From contig NZ_CP048602.1 of assembly GCF_012427705.1 (NCBI RefSeq), positions 3,348,001-3,412,000 on the forward strand: a DNA stretch of 64,000 nt, given 5' to 3'. A model generated the notes under the pieces. It did no database searches. It saw only the letters and a program-made list of their open reading frames with translations, and was not told the origin of the DNA. This DNA comes from Vreelandella piezotolerans. GTDB lineage: Bacteria; Pseudomonadota; Gammaproteobacteria; Pseudomonadales; Halomonadaceae. Position 1 is the first letter of the stretch; the number at the start of each line of letters is the position of its first letter. The translations under genes and the position numbers were made by a program. This document shows positions 16,660-25,010 of the stretch, one piece after another.

Positions 16660-18015
16660 GTGAACATGACTTTTCTCCAAGAGATGTTTAACAGCATCAC
16701 CCAGCGCGACGCGCTGTTACGGCGAAAACATCCAGAAACACTGACGCCCGACCATCATCAACTGGTCAAAGCCTGCCAAGCGCTGCTGGCCAGTGACGGC
16801 GAGGCCTCCAGCATCGCGCTGGCCAGCCGCGCACTGGCCTTGTACCAGCGGCTCTCGGAAGGGGAAAAGCGCGCGTTTTTTAAGCGCCTGGCCGACGACT
16901 TTGCCGCTGAACCCAAGCAGATCGATAGCGCCTACCAAGCCTATCAACAGGCCCGCGACAACCACACGCTTCAAGCGCTGTTCGAGGCTTGCGAGCCGCG
17001 CCGCCAGGAGCTATTTAGGCGCTTGAACCTCGCCACCGACGGCACCTATGACCTGGTCAAAATGCGCGAAGATCTGCTGCAACTGCTGCGCGAGGAGCCT
17101 GACTTAGCGCCTATCGACGATGATTTTGCGCACCTGTTTGGCTCCTGGTTCAATCGCGGCTTTTTAATGCTCAAGCGAATCGACTGGAATACCCCAGCGT
17201 CCATTCTGGAAAAAATCATCCGCTATGAAGCCGTGCATGAGATTCAGGACTGGAACGATCTGCGGCGGCGACTGGATGCCCGAGACCGCCGCTGCTTCGC
17301 ATTTTTTCACCCCGCGATTGGCGACGAGCCGCTCATTTTTGTGGAAGTAGCGCTGCACAAAGGATTGCCCAGCCGCATACAGCCGATTTTGGCAGGGGAA
17401 GAGGATGGCTTGGCGGACCCCGATGATGCCGATACCGCCGCCTTCTTTGGTATCAGCAACTGCCAAACCGGGCTCCGCGGCATTTCGTTTGGCAACTTCC
17501 TCATCAAACAAGTCGTGCAGGAATTGAGTCAGGAGCTCCCCCAGCTCAAGCACTTCGTTACCCTCTCCCCGGTGCCCGGCTTCGCCCAGTGGCTGGCCGA
17601 ACAGCAGCAGGAAGATCAGTGGCCCGAGCCTATCCGCGAGGCGCTCGACGCGTTGGAGACGCCCAACTGGCAGCAGGATAAAGCCCGCGAAGAGCGCCTC
17701 AAAACCGCCATTCGCCCCCTCGCGGCCCACTATCTGGTCGATCAGAAGAATCGTCACGGCCTGCCGCTGAACCCAGTGGCGCGTTTCCACCTGGGCAACG
17801 GTGCCGAGTTGCATCGCATCAACTGGCTGGGCGATGTCTCGACCAAGGGAATGAAACAAGCGGCAGGGCTGATGGTGAACTACCTCTACGTGCTCGACGA
17901 TATCGAGCGCAATCATGAAAACTATACCGCAAAGGCCACCGTTGCCTGTTCGAGCGAGGTGCGCGACCTCGCTCGCCGCGCCCGCAAGCTGGCCAAGGGA
18001 GAGACCACCAAATGA
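16660..18015 (+). CDS. matA: malonyl-CoA decarboxylase
   Basis: A 451-residue protein matching malonyl-CoA decarboxylase: an N-terminal helical domain (about 1-190, with YDLVKMREDLL and LFGSWFNRGFL) and a C-terminal acetyltransferase-like catalytic domain containing CFAFFHPAIGDEPLIFVEVA and SNCQTGLRGISFGNFLIKQV. The HFVTLSPVPGFAQWL segment holds the serine-proline of the active site and VARFHLGNGAELHRINWLGD the catalytic histidine. It converts malonyl-CoA to acetyl-CoA and CO2 in the cytoplasm. Start taken as GTG at 16660 with a CGGGGGA site; ATG at 16666 is also possible. Its stop overlaps matB as ATGA. Confidence 0.9.
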   Translation: MNMTFLQEMFNSITQRDALLRRKHPETLTPDHHQLVKACQALLASDGEASSIALASRALALYQRLSEGEKRAFFKRLADDFAAEPKQIDSAYQAYQQARDNHTLQALFEACEPRRQELFRRLNLATDGTYDLVKMREDLLQLLREEPDLAPIDDDFAHLFGSWFNRGFLMLKRIDWNTPASILEKIIRYEAVHEIQDWNDLRRRLDARDRRCFAFFHPAIGDEPLIFVEVALHKGLPSRIQPILAGEEDGLADPDDADTAAFFGISNCQTGLRGISFGNFLIKQVVQELSQELPQLKHFVTLSPVPGFAQWLAEQQQEDQWPEPIREALDALETPNWQQDKAREERLKTAIRPLAAHYLVDQKNRHGLPLNPVARFHLGNGAELHRINWLGDVSTKGMKQAAGLMVNYLYVLDDIERNHENYTAKATVACSSEVRDLARRARKLAKGETTK

Positions 18016-19535
18016 ACCACAACTTATTCGATACCTTTGCCGCGCGCATGCGCGAGCGTGGCAACGCCCCCTTTATCACCACCCGCGAGGGCCGCTACTA
18101 CAGTTACCAAGACGCGCTGAATGAAAGTGCCCAGCTTGCCGGAGCGCTGACCTCGCTAGGCGTGAACGTAGGCGACCGCGTGGCGGTGCAGGTGGATAAA
18201 AGTCCGGAAGCCATTTTGCTCTACCTCGCCTGCCTGCGCATTGGGGGCGTCTATTTACCGCTCAATACCGGCTATACCGGCGATGAAATCCGCTATTTTT
18301 TGAACGATGCCGAGCCCGCCCTGTTCGTCTGCAGGCCCGCCGATATCGACACCGCCCGTACCATAGCCCGCGATACCGGCTGCCCGGCGGTCGAAACCTT
18401 GGGCACCGATGCCGATGGCAGCTTGATGGAGAAAGCGCAGCAAAGTGCCCCCCGAGACGACATCGTCACGCTGGGCGAACGGGATTTAGCGGCGATTCTA
18501 TACACCTCGGGCACTACCGGGCGCTCGAAAGGCGCCATGCTGACCCACCGCAACCTCTCCTCGAACGCTGAAACGCTGGTCTCGTCCTGGCACTTTAGCG
18601 CCGACGATCGGCTGATCCACGCGCTGCCTATTTTTCATACCCACGGCCTGTTCGTGGCGTGCAACGTCACGCTGATGGCCGGGGCCAGTATGTGTTTTTT
18701 GCCCAAATTCGATGCGGATGTCATTTTCGACGAACTGCCCAAAGGCAGCGTGATGATGGGGGTCCCCACGTTCTATACCCGCTTGGTTCAAGACCCACGC
18801 CTCACCCCCGAAGTGACCGCCCAGATGCGCCTGTTCGTGTCGGGTTCGGCGCCGCTCACCGCGGAAACCCACGAAGCGTTCGAAGCCAAAACCGGCCACG
18901 CCATTCTCGAACGCTACGGCATGACCGAAACCAATATGAATATTTCTAACCCCTACACCGGCGCACGCCGAGCGGGCACCGTCGGCATGCCGCTGCCGGG
19001 GGTCGAGATGCGTATTACCAGCCGGGAAACCGGCGAAGAGGTGCCACAGGGTGAGATCGGTATGCTGCAAATTCGCGGCGCGAACGTGTTCATTGGTTAC
19101 TGGCGCATGCCAGAAAAGACCCGTGAAGAGCTTTTGGAGGATGGCTTTTTCATCACTGGCGATCTCGCCATGGTCGATGAGCAGGGCTACGTGCACATTG
19201 TGGGCCGAGATAAAGACTTGGTGATCTCCGGCGGGTATAACGTCTACCCCAAAGAGGTCGAGCAGGTGATCGATGAGCTGCCGCAAGTGGCCGAGTCTGC
19301 CGTAATTGGCCTGCCCCACCCCGACTTCGGCGAAGGCGTCACCGCCGTGGTGGTGCCCCAGCCAGGCGAGCAGGTGGATGAAGCCGCCATTCTGGATCAT
19401 CTCGCCGGGCGGCTGGCCAAATACAAACAGCCAAAGCGGGTCTTTTTCGTCGATTCGCTGCCGCGCAACACCATGGGTAAGGTACAAAAGAACGAGCTAC
19501 GCAAGCGCTTCGACACCACCTACCACGCCGCTTAG
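18012..19535 (+). CDS. matB: malonyl-CoA synthetase
   Basis: A 507-residue adenylate-forming enzyme of the MatB type. It has the ATP loop AILYTSGTTGRSKGAMLTHR (about 160-180), the FHTHGLFVACN segment, ERYGMTETNMN (A5), GDLAMVDEQGYVHIVGRDKD (A7-A8) and the C-terminal catalytic lysine in PRNTMGKVQKNEL. It joins malonate and CoA with ATP to give malonyl-CoA, the substrate of the decarboxylase encoded just upstream. Together the two enzymes turn imported malonate into acetyl-CoA. It is last in the operon, before a strong terminator at 19561. Substrate is assigned from the MCD and TRAP context as well as family likeness. Confidence 0.9.
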   Translation: MNHNLFDTFAARMRERGNAPFITTREGRYYSYQDALNESAQLAGALTSLGVNVGDRVAVQVDKSPEAILLYLACLRIGGVYLPLNTGYTGDEIRYFLNDAEPALFVCRPADIDTARTIARDTGCPAVETLGTDADGSLMEKAQQSAPRDDIVTLGERDLAAILYTSGTTGRSKGAMLTHRNLSSNAETLVSSWHFSADDRLIHALPIFHTHGLFVACNVTLMAGASMCFLPKFDADVIFDELPKGSVMMGVPTFYTRLVQDPRLTPEVTAQMRLFVSGSAPLTAETHEAFEAKTGHAILERYGMTETNMNISNPYTGARRAGTVGMPLPGVEMRITSRETGEEVPQGEIGMLQIRGANVFIGYWRMPEKTREELLEDGFFITGDLAMVDEQGYVHIVGRDKDLVISGGYNVYPKEVEQVIDELPQVAESAVIGLPHPDFGEGVTAVVVPQPGEQVDEAAILDHLAGRLAKYKQPKRVFFVDSLPRNTMGKVQKNELRKRFDTTYHAA

Positions 19536-19560
19536 CCGATTCTTTAAAATGGCCCACCAA

Positions 19561-19600
19561 AAACACCCACGCCCCGCAGTGCGGGGCGTGGGTGTTTTTT
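19561..19600. terminator. strong bidirectional terminator between matB and the symporter
   Basis: A perfect 17-bp stem (19561-19577 with 19581-19597) closes on an AGT loop and is followed by TTT on the plus strand; the minus strand also ends in a T-run. It sits between two convergent genes and should terminate both. Confidence 0.9.
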
Positions 19601-19630
19601 CTTGAACGCTACTTTCAAATGTTGGCGTGA

Positions 19631-21229
19631 TCAGCCGCCTGCAAAGGAGGCGTACATGATCACCACCAGGATCACCAGTACGATACCGGTGGGCACCGCG
19701 CCTTTCCACGGTGTGAGATCGACGTCGCCGGAGTCTTCCTGCACCCAGTCCGTGGCACGAGGGCGCAGCTTACCGATCACCAGCATCACCGCCACCAGCA
19801 GCACGAACACCGCCGCGACGAAGTGGAATTCGTGCATTACCATCGGCAGCTTGTTGAACGGCGGCACGAAGTAGCCTGCGGCAATCAGCAAACAGCCCCC
19901 GACCAGCGCGACTTTTGCAGCCATCGGCGGAACGCGCTTGGTCAGCAGGCCAACTAGCACCACGGCAAGAATGGGGATGAAGTAGATTGCGTTCATTTTC
20001 TGCAGGTAGCCAAACAGGCTCTCCTGGCCCGCCAGCAGCGGCGCAATGATCATGGTGGTAATCGCCATGATCCAGCCAAACACCTTGCCGGATTTCACCA
20101 CCTGCTCTTCCGTGGCGTCCTTTTTCAGCACGCCTTTGTAGATCCCCAGGCTGAAGATCGTCGTGGTGCTGTTCAGCGCGGAGTTAAACGAGGAGAGAAT
20201 CGCCCCGACCATCACCGCCGCAAAGAAGCCGGTCAGGTAAGGCGGCAACACGTTGAAGACCAAGTGGCCGTAAGCCTCGTCCGCGCGAATACCCTGGTCG
20301 GCATACAAGTGGTAGGCGATGATGCCGGGCATCACCAGATACAGCGGCCCCAACAGCTTGAAAAAGCCGGTCAGCAGCACCCCTTTTTGACCTTCTGCCA
20401 GGTTCTTCGCGGCAAAGGTGCGCTGAATGATCTGCTGGTTGGTGGTCCAGTAGAAAAGGTGAAGCAACAGCACGCCGGTAAAAATGGTCGAGAACGGCAC
20501 CTGCTGATCCGGCCCGCCGAGGGAGTTGAACTTGCTAGGATCACTCTCTTTTAGAATGCTCCAGCCCTCCATCACACCACTGCCACCGCTGACCGCTTGT
20601 AAGCCGAAGTAAACGATGATGAAACCGCCAATCAGCAGGCCGACACCGTTCAAGGTGTCAGAAACGGCAACGGTGCGCAGGCCGCCAAACAGCGCGTAGA
20701 CCGCGCCAATCAGCCCCACCGCCCATACCGTCGCCCAGAGCAGCACCGTGCTGGAGCCAATGCCGGTCAAGCCCTGTAAATCCAGCATGCCCTGAAGACC
20801 AATGGCACCGGAATAAAGAATGATCGGCAGTAGCACCACCGCGTACGCAATCAGGAAAATGACGTTGGCAATCAGCTGTGTGCCCGTGTCAAAACGAATC
20901 GCCAACAGCTGCGGCAGCGTGGCAATACCGCTTTTCAAAAAGCGCGGCAGGAAGAACAGCGCCAATGCCACCAACGCAATGACGGCGATCACTTCCCAGG
21001 CCATGACGCTCAAGCCGTCGGTGAAGGCCGAACCGTTCAGCCCCACCATCTGCTCGGTGGAGAGGTTGGTCATCAGCATGGACGCTGCAATCAGTGGAAA
21101 CGTCAGCGTTCGGCCTGCCAGAAAATAACCACTGGTGCTGCGATGATCGTCACGCCGTGTGATGCGCCACGTGACAAAGGCCACCAGGCCCGTAAAAAAC
21201 AGAAACGATGCCAGGGTTAGGGCATGCAT
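19631..21229 (-). CDS. sodium/solute symporter (SSS family, SGLT-like)
   Basis: A 532-residue inner-membrane protein with about fourteen hydrophobic helices. It shows SSS-family features: [20 protein letters not shown] in the first loop and helix, the [12 protein letters not shown] segment at the sodium-site helix, [20 protein letters not shown] in the middle, and [19 protein letters not shown] in helix 8-9. The [10 protein letters not shown] and NLSTEQ sequences place it nearer sugar and myo-inositol symporters than proline or acetate ones. It is monocistronic and convergent with the malonate operon. No catabolic gene is next to it, so its substrate is open; sugar or sialic-acid-like compounds are possible. 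Confidence 0.85.
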   Translation of the reverse strand: MHALTLASFLFFTGLVAFVTWRITRRDDHRSTSGYFLAGRTLTFPLIAASMLMTNLSTEQMVGLNGSAFTDGLSVMAWEVIAVIALVALALFFLPRFLKSGIATLPQLLAIRFDTGTQLIANVIFLIAYAVVLLPIILYSGAIGLQGMLDLQGLTGIGSSTVLLWATVWAVGLIGAVYALFGGLRTVAVSDTLNGVGLLIGGFIIVYFGLQAVSGGSGVMEGWSILKESDPSKFNSLGGPDQQVPFSTIFTGVLLLHLFYWTTNQQIIQRTFAAKNLAEGQKGVLLTGFFKLLGPLYLVMPGIIAYHLYADQGIRADEAYGHLVFNVLPPYLTGFFAAVMVGAILSSFNSALNSTTTIFSLGIYKGVLKKDATEEQVVKSGKVFGWIMAITTMIIAPLLAGQESLFGYLQKMNAIYFIPILAVVLVGLLTKRVPPMAAKVALVGGCLLIAAGYFVPPFNKLPMVMHEFHFVAAVFVLLVAVMLVIGKLRPRATDWVQEDSGDVDLTPWKGAVPTGIVLVILVVIMYASFAGG

Positions 21230-21531
21230 GGGGGAAAGTCCTTCGGTGCGGTCGCGTCTGAAGCGGTGCCCAACACGGGCACGAAGAGCGGTATCAAGCG
21301 ATACGACACGGTGAATTTAGGTAAAAATACCAAGCATCGCGGGATTCTAAGCGGGTGACACGTTTCATCTATTAGCCTTTAGTATTAAGAAATTGTCATA
21401 AAGACGTTTTTTAACCACGTATAGCGTCGACAACGAAAGAGGGGCGGTAATGCCCGCGCCTCCGCTAAGCTATGTCACAATGTCGGCTGTTGATTGACCG
21501 CACGTCATTAACCACAAGGATGCTCATCGCC
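21230..21531. other. divergent intergenic region, 302 bp
   Basis: This gap separates the symporter gene from the DUF350 operon. The part next to the operon is AT-rich (around 21360-21420) and should hold both promoters, but no clear -35/-10 pair with good spacing could be named. No hairpin, RNA gene or small coding region with a convincing start was found. Confidence 0.4.
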
Positions 21532-21945
21532 ATGCTGCACTATTTACAAGGACTCCCCTCTTTCTTTGCCTACCTGCTCGGCGCGCTCGCGCTGCTGGTG
21601 GCGTTTATGTATTGCTATAGTCGCCTGACCCCTCACCATGAGTGGGCGCTGATTCGAGCAGGCAATGCGGCGGCGGCCACCGCCTATGGCGGCTCTATCC
21701 TGGGTTTTACCCTCCCGCTCTACAGCGCCATGGCCCACTCGATTAGCTATCTCGACTTCATACTGTGGGGCGTGGTGGCGTTCGGCGTGCAGATCGCCAC
21801 CTTCTTTGGCCTGAAACTGTTTCTGCGTCGTCAGGGCGAGAGTTTGTCTCAGCACATCACCGAAGGCCACCAGGCCTACGGCACGCTGGTCGGCAGCATC
21901 TCGATTGCCGTGGGCCTGATCAACGCGGCTTCAATGACCTGGTAA
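21532..21945 (+). CDS. DUF350 family membrane protein (YjfL-like)
   Basis: Starting at the ATG at 21532 (AAGGA eleven bases upstream) gives a 137-residue protein with four hydrophobic helices: SFFAYLLGALALLVAFMYCY, then NAAAATAYGGSILGFTLPLY, then DFILWGVVAFGVQIATFFGL, then AYGTLVGSISIAVGLINAAS. This is the DUF350 layout, two repeated two-helix units with glycine-rich motifs, like E. coli YjfL. The biochemical role of the family is not established. Its neighbours, a DUF1190 lipoprotein gene and a glutathionylspermidine-synthase-like gene, are the same partners as in E. coli yjfLMC, so the three probably work together at the membrane. An in-frame ATG at 21520 is a possible alternative start. 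Confidence 0.82.
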   Translation: MLHYLQGLPSFFAYLLGALALLVAFMYCYSRLTPHHEWALIRAGNAAAATAYGGSILGFTLPLYSAMAHSISYLDFILWGVVAFGVQIATFFGLKLFLRRQGESLSQHITEGHQAYGTLVGSISIAVGLINAASMTW

Positions 21946-21957
21946 CGGAGCGCTCTC

Positions 21958-22560
21958 ATGGAAAAGCAGACCCAACCTACCCACCTGCCCCGCCGTAAGC
22001 GCAGCGCGCGCCTCTCGCTGGCGATGATGGGCGCGAGCGCCTTCGGTTTGACCGCCTGCACCCAGCCCGCCGAAGATGAGCATTTGACCGACGTGCGCTT
22101 CGACGAGCCTAGAAGCTATCAGGGCGTCAAGGAGTGCGTGGCCGCCAACGTCTACACCCGCAGCGCCTGCGAAGACGCCTACGAGGCCTCGTTGGCGTCC
22201 GTCCCCCGCTTCGATACTCTGGAAGCCTGCGAAGCCGAACACGGCGAGGGCGCCTGCGCAGCCCCCACCGACGAACAGGCCCAGGCCGCGGGCGGCGGCA
22301 GTTGGTTCATGCCTGCCATGATGGGCTATATGGTCGGTAATATGCTGGCGAATACCAGCCGAGGGCGCTCGTTCGAGCGCGTGTATCAAGAGCCGGTCTA
22401 CCGTAACCGCCAAAACCAGGGCAACTGGAATGCTGCGGCCAGCCAGGCGACGCAACGGGTCAATCAGCGCAACGAGGCCCTGCGCAGCTCGGTGGTGCAA
22501 AACCGCCAAGCCACGACCCGTCGCGGTTTGGGCACACGATCGGCCTCTTGGGGTTCCTAG
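21958..22560 (+). CDS. DUF1190 family protein (YjfM/YgiB-like), likely exported
   Basis: A 200-residue protein with a basic N-terminus (RRKRSARLS), a hydrophobic segment LAMMGASAFGLTAC and a cysteine at about residue 38 that fits a lipoprotein lipobox (GLTAC). The rest has the DUF1190 pattern: two cysteine pairs (KECVAAN, SACEDAYE, LEACEAEHGEGACAAP) in a small exported domain, then a glycine/methionine-rich stretch GGSWFMPAMMGYMVGNML and a low-complexity tail rich in N, Q and R. It starts twelve bases after the DUF350 gene and precedes the ATP-grasp-like ligase gene. In E. coli ygiB-ygiC and yjfM-yjfC are paired in the same way. Function unknown. Confidence 0.82.
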   Translation: MEKQTQPTHLPRRKRSARLSLAMMGASAFGLTACTQPAEDEHLTDVRFDEPRSYQGVKECVAANVYTRSACEDAYEASLASVPRFDTLEACEAEHGEGACAAPTDEQAQAAGGGSWFMPAMMGYMVGNMLANTSRGRSFERVYQEPVYRNRQNQGNWNAAASQATQRVNQRNEALRSSVVQNRQATTRRGLGTRSASWGS

Positions 22561-22595
22561 CATTTTGGGGTATTGACCACCGTTTGGGAGCCACC

Positions 22596-23762
22596 ATGCT
22601 GCGCATCAACGTCTCTGAACGACCGCAATGGAAAGCCCTGGCCAAAGAGCTGGGGTTTCATTTTCACACCATCGATGGCGAGCCCTATTGGAAAGAGGAC
22701 GCCTACTACCAGTTCACCCTGGCACAGGTGGAGAGAGAGATCGAAGCACCCACCGAAGCCCTTCACGAGATGTGCATGGCGCTAGTGGATAAGGTGTGTC
22801 ACTCCAATGCCTTGATGCAGCGTCTCGCGATTCCTGAGCACATGTGGGACATCATCCACCACTCCTGGCGAAGCGGACAGCCGCCGCTCTATGGGCGTAT
22901 GGATTTTGCCTATTCAGGCGACGGCCCTGCGAAGCTCTTGGAGCTCAATTACGATACGCCCACCTCGCTGTATGAAGCGGGCTTTTTCCAGTGGGTGTGG
23001 TTGGAACAAGCCATCGAGCAAGACATCCTGCCCCGCCATGCCGACCAGTACAACTCGATACAAGAGCGTCTGCTCAACGCCATGGCGCATCTTGGCGATC
23101 GTCTTCCGAATCGTACGCTCTACTTCTCTTGCGTCAAAGGCAGCGACGAAGAACGAGCCACCGTTCACTACTTGCAAGACATCGCCGTACAAGCGGGCTT
23201 GCAGGCGCCGTTCATTTACATCGAAGACATCGGCGTAGCGCCGGGAGTCGAGCACTTCGTCGATTTGGACGACCAGCCGATTGCCGCGCTGTTCAAGCTA
23301 TACCCGTGGGAGGAGATGGCGGTAGAAGCCTTTGGTGAGGCCGTCACGCAGCTCAACACCCACTGGTTCGAGCCACCCTGGAAAGCCGTTCTTTCCAATA
23401 AAGGAATTCTGCCGCTGTTGTGGGAAGAGTACGAAGGGCACCCCAACCTGCTACCGGCCTATTTCGAGAAGGATAGTCACTCGGCGCTAGCACCCGGCTG
23501 GGTGCGCAAGCCATTCTTTTCGCGGGAAGGAAGCAACGTCAGCCTAGTTACGCCGGGCGGGCAAGCGGAGAGCGTGAGCGGCCCTTACACCGATAGCCCA
23601 TGGATTCGTCAGGCCTATCAGCCGCTGCCTCGCTTTGGCGATAAACACGCACTCATCGGTAGCTGGGTGGTGGGCGACCGCGCTTGTGGCATGGGTATTC
23701 GCGAAGACGTGGGACGTATCACCAAGGATACGTCGTGCTTCGTTCCCCACGCAATCGTATGA
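22596..23762 (+). CDS. glutathionylspermidine synthase-like ATP-grasp ligase (YjfC/YgiC-like)
   Basis: The ATG at 22596 has a GGGAG site six bases upstream and gives a 388-residue protein. It matches the synthetase half of glutathionylspermidine synthase: GRMDFAYSGDGPAKLLELNY DTP near residues 101-123, then SLYEAGFFQWVWLEQ, a nucleotide-binding VRKPFFSREGSNVSL near 306, and ALIGSWVVGDRACGMGIRED at the end. The N-terminal amidase domain of the E. coli bifunctional enzyme is absent. Family members form an amide bond between a peptide carboxylate and an amine using ATP, but YgiC/YjfC proteins have not been shown to make glutathionylspermidine, so the real substrate may be another peptide or envelope amine. 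Third in a trio with DUF350 and DUF1190 genes. Confidence 0.82.
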   Translation: MLRINVSERPQWKALAKELGFHFHTIDGEPYWKEDAYYQFTLAQVEREIEAPTEALHEMCMALVDKVCHSNALMQRLAIPEHMWDIIHHSWRSGQPPLYGRMDFAYSGDGPAKLLELNYDTPTSLYEAGFFQWVWLEQAIEQDILPRHADQYNSIQERLLNAMAHLGDRLPNRTLYFSCVKGSDEERATVHYLQDIAVQAGLQAPFIYIEDIGVAPGVEHFVDLDDQPIAALFKLYPWEEMAVEAFGEAVTQLNTHWFEPPWKAVLSNKGILPLLWEEYEGHPNLLPAYFEKDSHSALAPGWVRKPFFSREGSNVSLVTPGGQAESVSGPYTDSPWIRQAYQPLPRFGDKHALIGSWVVGDRACGMGIREDVGRITKDTSCFVPHAIV

Positions 23763-23773
23763 CGGAGGGCAGC

Positions 23774-24730
23774 CTAGGCGGCGTTCGCCCCCGAGCTATC
23801 GCTGTGCTGCGACAACCGCCAAACAGGGGACATACTCGCAGCTTGCTCCTCTGCCAAGACCAAGCGCTCGGTCTTCGGCTCGGCTAGGCCGGGTAAGAAG
23901 TGGCGAGCTCCCACCCAGCGCAACGGCTCGGCTAGCTGTACCTCTTCAGGCATTCCGCCCTTCATCATTCTCAAGAGATAGTCATCGCTCTCGGTTGGGT
24001 GCCAGTGGGTCAGTAACTCAAAGGGCGCTTGAGGCGAACGACGTGCGGCCAGCACACCCAAACCGGGCTGGCAGTGCAGTTCGATGATGTGCGCAACGCC
24101 TTTCGCCAGTAGCGCACGGTAGGTGTGCTTATCCAATGTCGAGGTCGAGACGGCCGTGATGTTCATGGGCAGTGAGGGAAGCCGCTGCGCCAATTGACAC
24201 CAGCGGTCTGCACTGGTCACCATGATGTCACCCGCATTGAGTTCCCAAAGCGCGTTGGCATGATCAAAGAGAGAGCGCGACGACCAGCCCGCCAGCTGCG
24301 GAAGCAGCGCACCGAGCATAAAACCTGCGGCCGTCTGTGCCGATAGCCAACTCACCACGCTACGAACTGGCTGCCCGTCCTGATCAAACAACGTCGCGAG
24401 CGCCTCTGCTTCTTGCAGCAGCGACGCCGCACTGTAGCGATGCTGACGTTGGAGTCGATGGCTGAACGCGCCGCCGATGTCGCTATCGAATAACTGTAAG
24501 TGGGTAATGTCACCACGCTCGTTCAACGCGTCTGCCCACTCATCCACGGTAATAGAAGAATCAGAAAGTACGTCGGCGTCCGTCAGGCCAAAGCGACGTT
24601 TGACCGAATCGACCAGGCTTTCTCGCTCGGGGGTCCCCGCGGCAGGCAGCATATCGCTTTGCGGGTTGCCGTAGCGCGCCAACATACTTCGCAACACGGC
24701 AATCAGAGTGGGTGAGGTCAGTGACAACAT
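23774..24730 (-). CDS. hypothetical protein with remote likeness to adenylate-forming enzymes
   Basis: I do not recognise this 318-residue protein firmly. It begins SLTSPTLIAVLRSMLARYGN and has no signal peptide or membrane helix. In its second half, DIMVTSADRWCQLAQRLPSL followed by NITAVSTSTLD and then VAHIIELHCQPGLGVLAARR resembles the region of AMP-binding synthetases in which a rejected-substrate helix precedes the A4-A5 TE-containing motif. The STSG ATP-loop, the A8 hinge and the catalytic lysine of those enzymes are not visible, so activity is doubtful. It is divergent from the chemosensory operon and convergent with the glutathionylspermidine-synthase-like gene. A partner or carrier protein is another possibility. 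Confidence 0.45.
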   Translation of the reverse strand: MLSLTSPTLIAVLRSMLARYGNPQSDMLPAAGTPERESLVDSVKRRFGLTDADVLSDSSITVDEWADALNERGDITHLQLFDSDIGGAFSHRLQRQHRYSAASLLQEAEALATLFDQDGQPVRSVVSWLSAQTAAGFMLGALLPQLAGWSSRSLFDHANALWELNAGDIMVTSADRWCQLAQRLPSLPMNITAVSTSTLDKHTYRALLAKGVAHIIELHCQPGLGVLAARRSPQAPFELLTHWHPTESDDYLLRMMKGGMPEEVQLAEPLRWVGARHFLPGLAEPKTERLVLAEEQAASMSPVWRLSQHSDSSGANAA

Positions 24731-25010
24731 GATGCTTCCTTAGCAAATCGTCGTTCCATTAGGTTGCCAGATTACTCACATGTATCACTTTTGTCAAAGT
24801 ATTAACTTATATCAAGCTTGCTAGCTAATACTTGTATAAATAAGCCGGACCTGAAGGCCAATCGTTGGTAGAAATAGTCGATGCTCTTGCCAAACGCCGC
24901 TGAAATCGTTGCTATCATGCCAAAGGGTATGAGGCGACTCAGCAATGAACAATGCTGATGCCTCATGCCTTTCGTTAAGCGTTTTCGTCCCACTTGGAGC
25001 AACCGCGATA

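Noticed and set aside
22596..23762. bifunctional glutathionylspermidine synthetase/amidase (gsp)
   Set aside because: The protein has only the synthetase-like domain and belongs with the YgiC/YjfC group, for which the substrate is not established.
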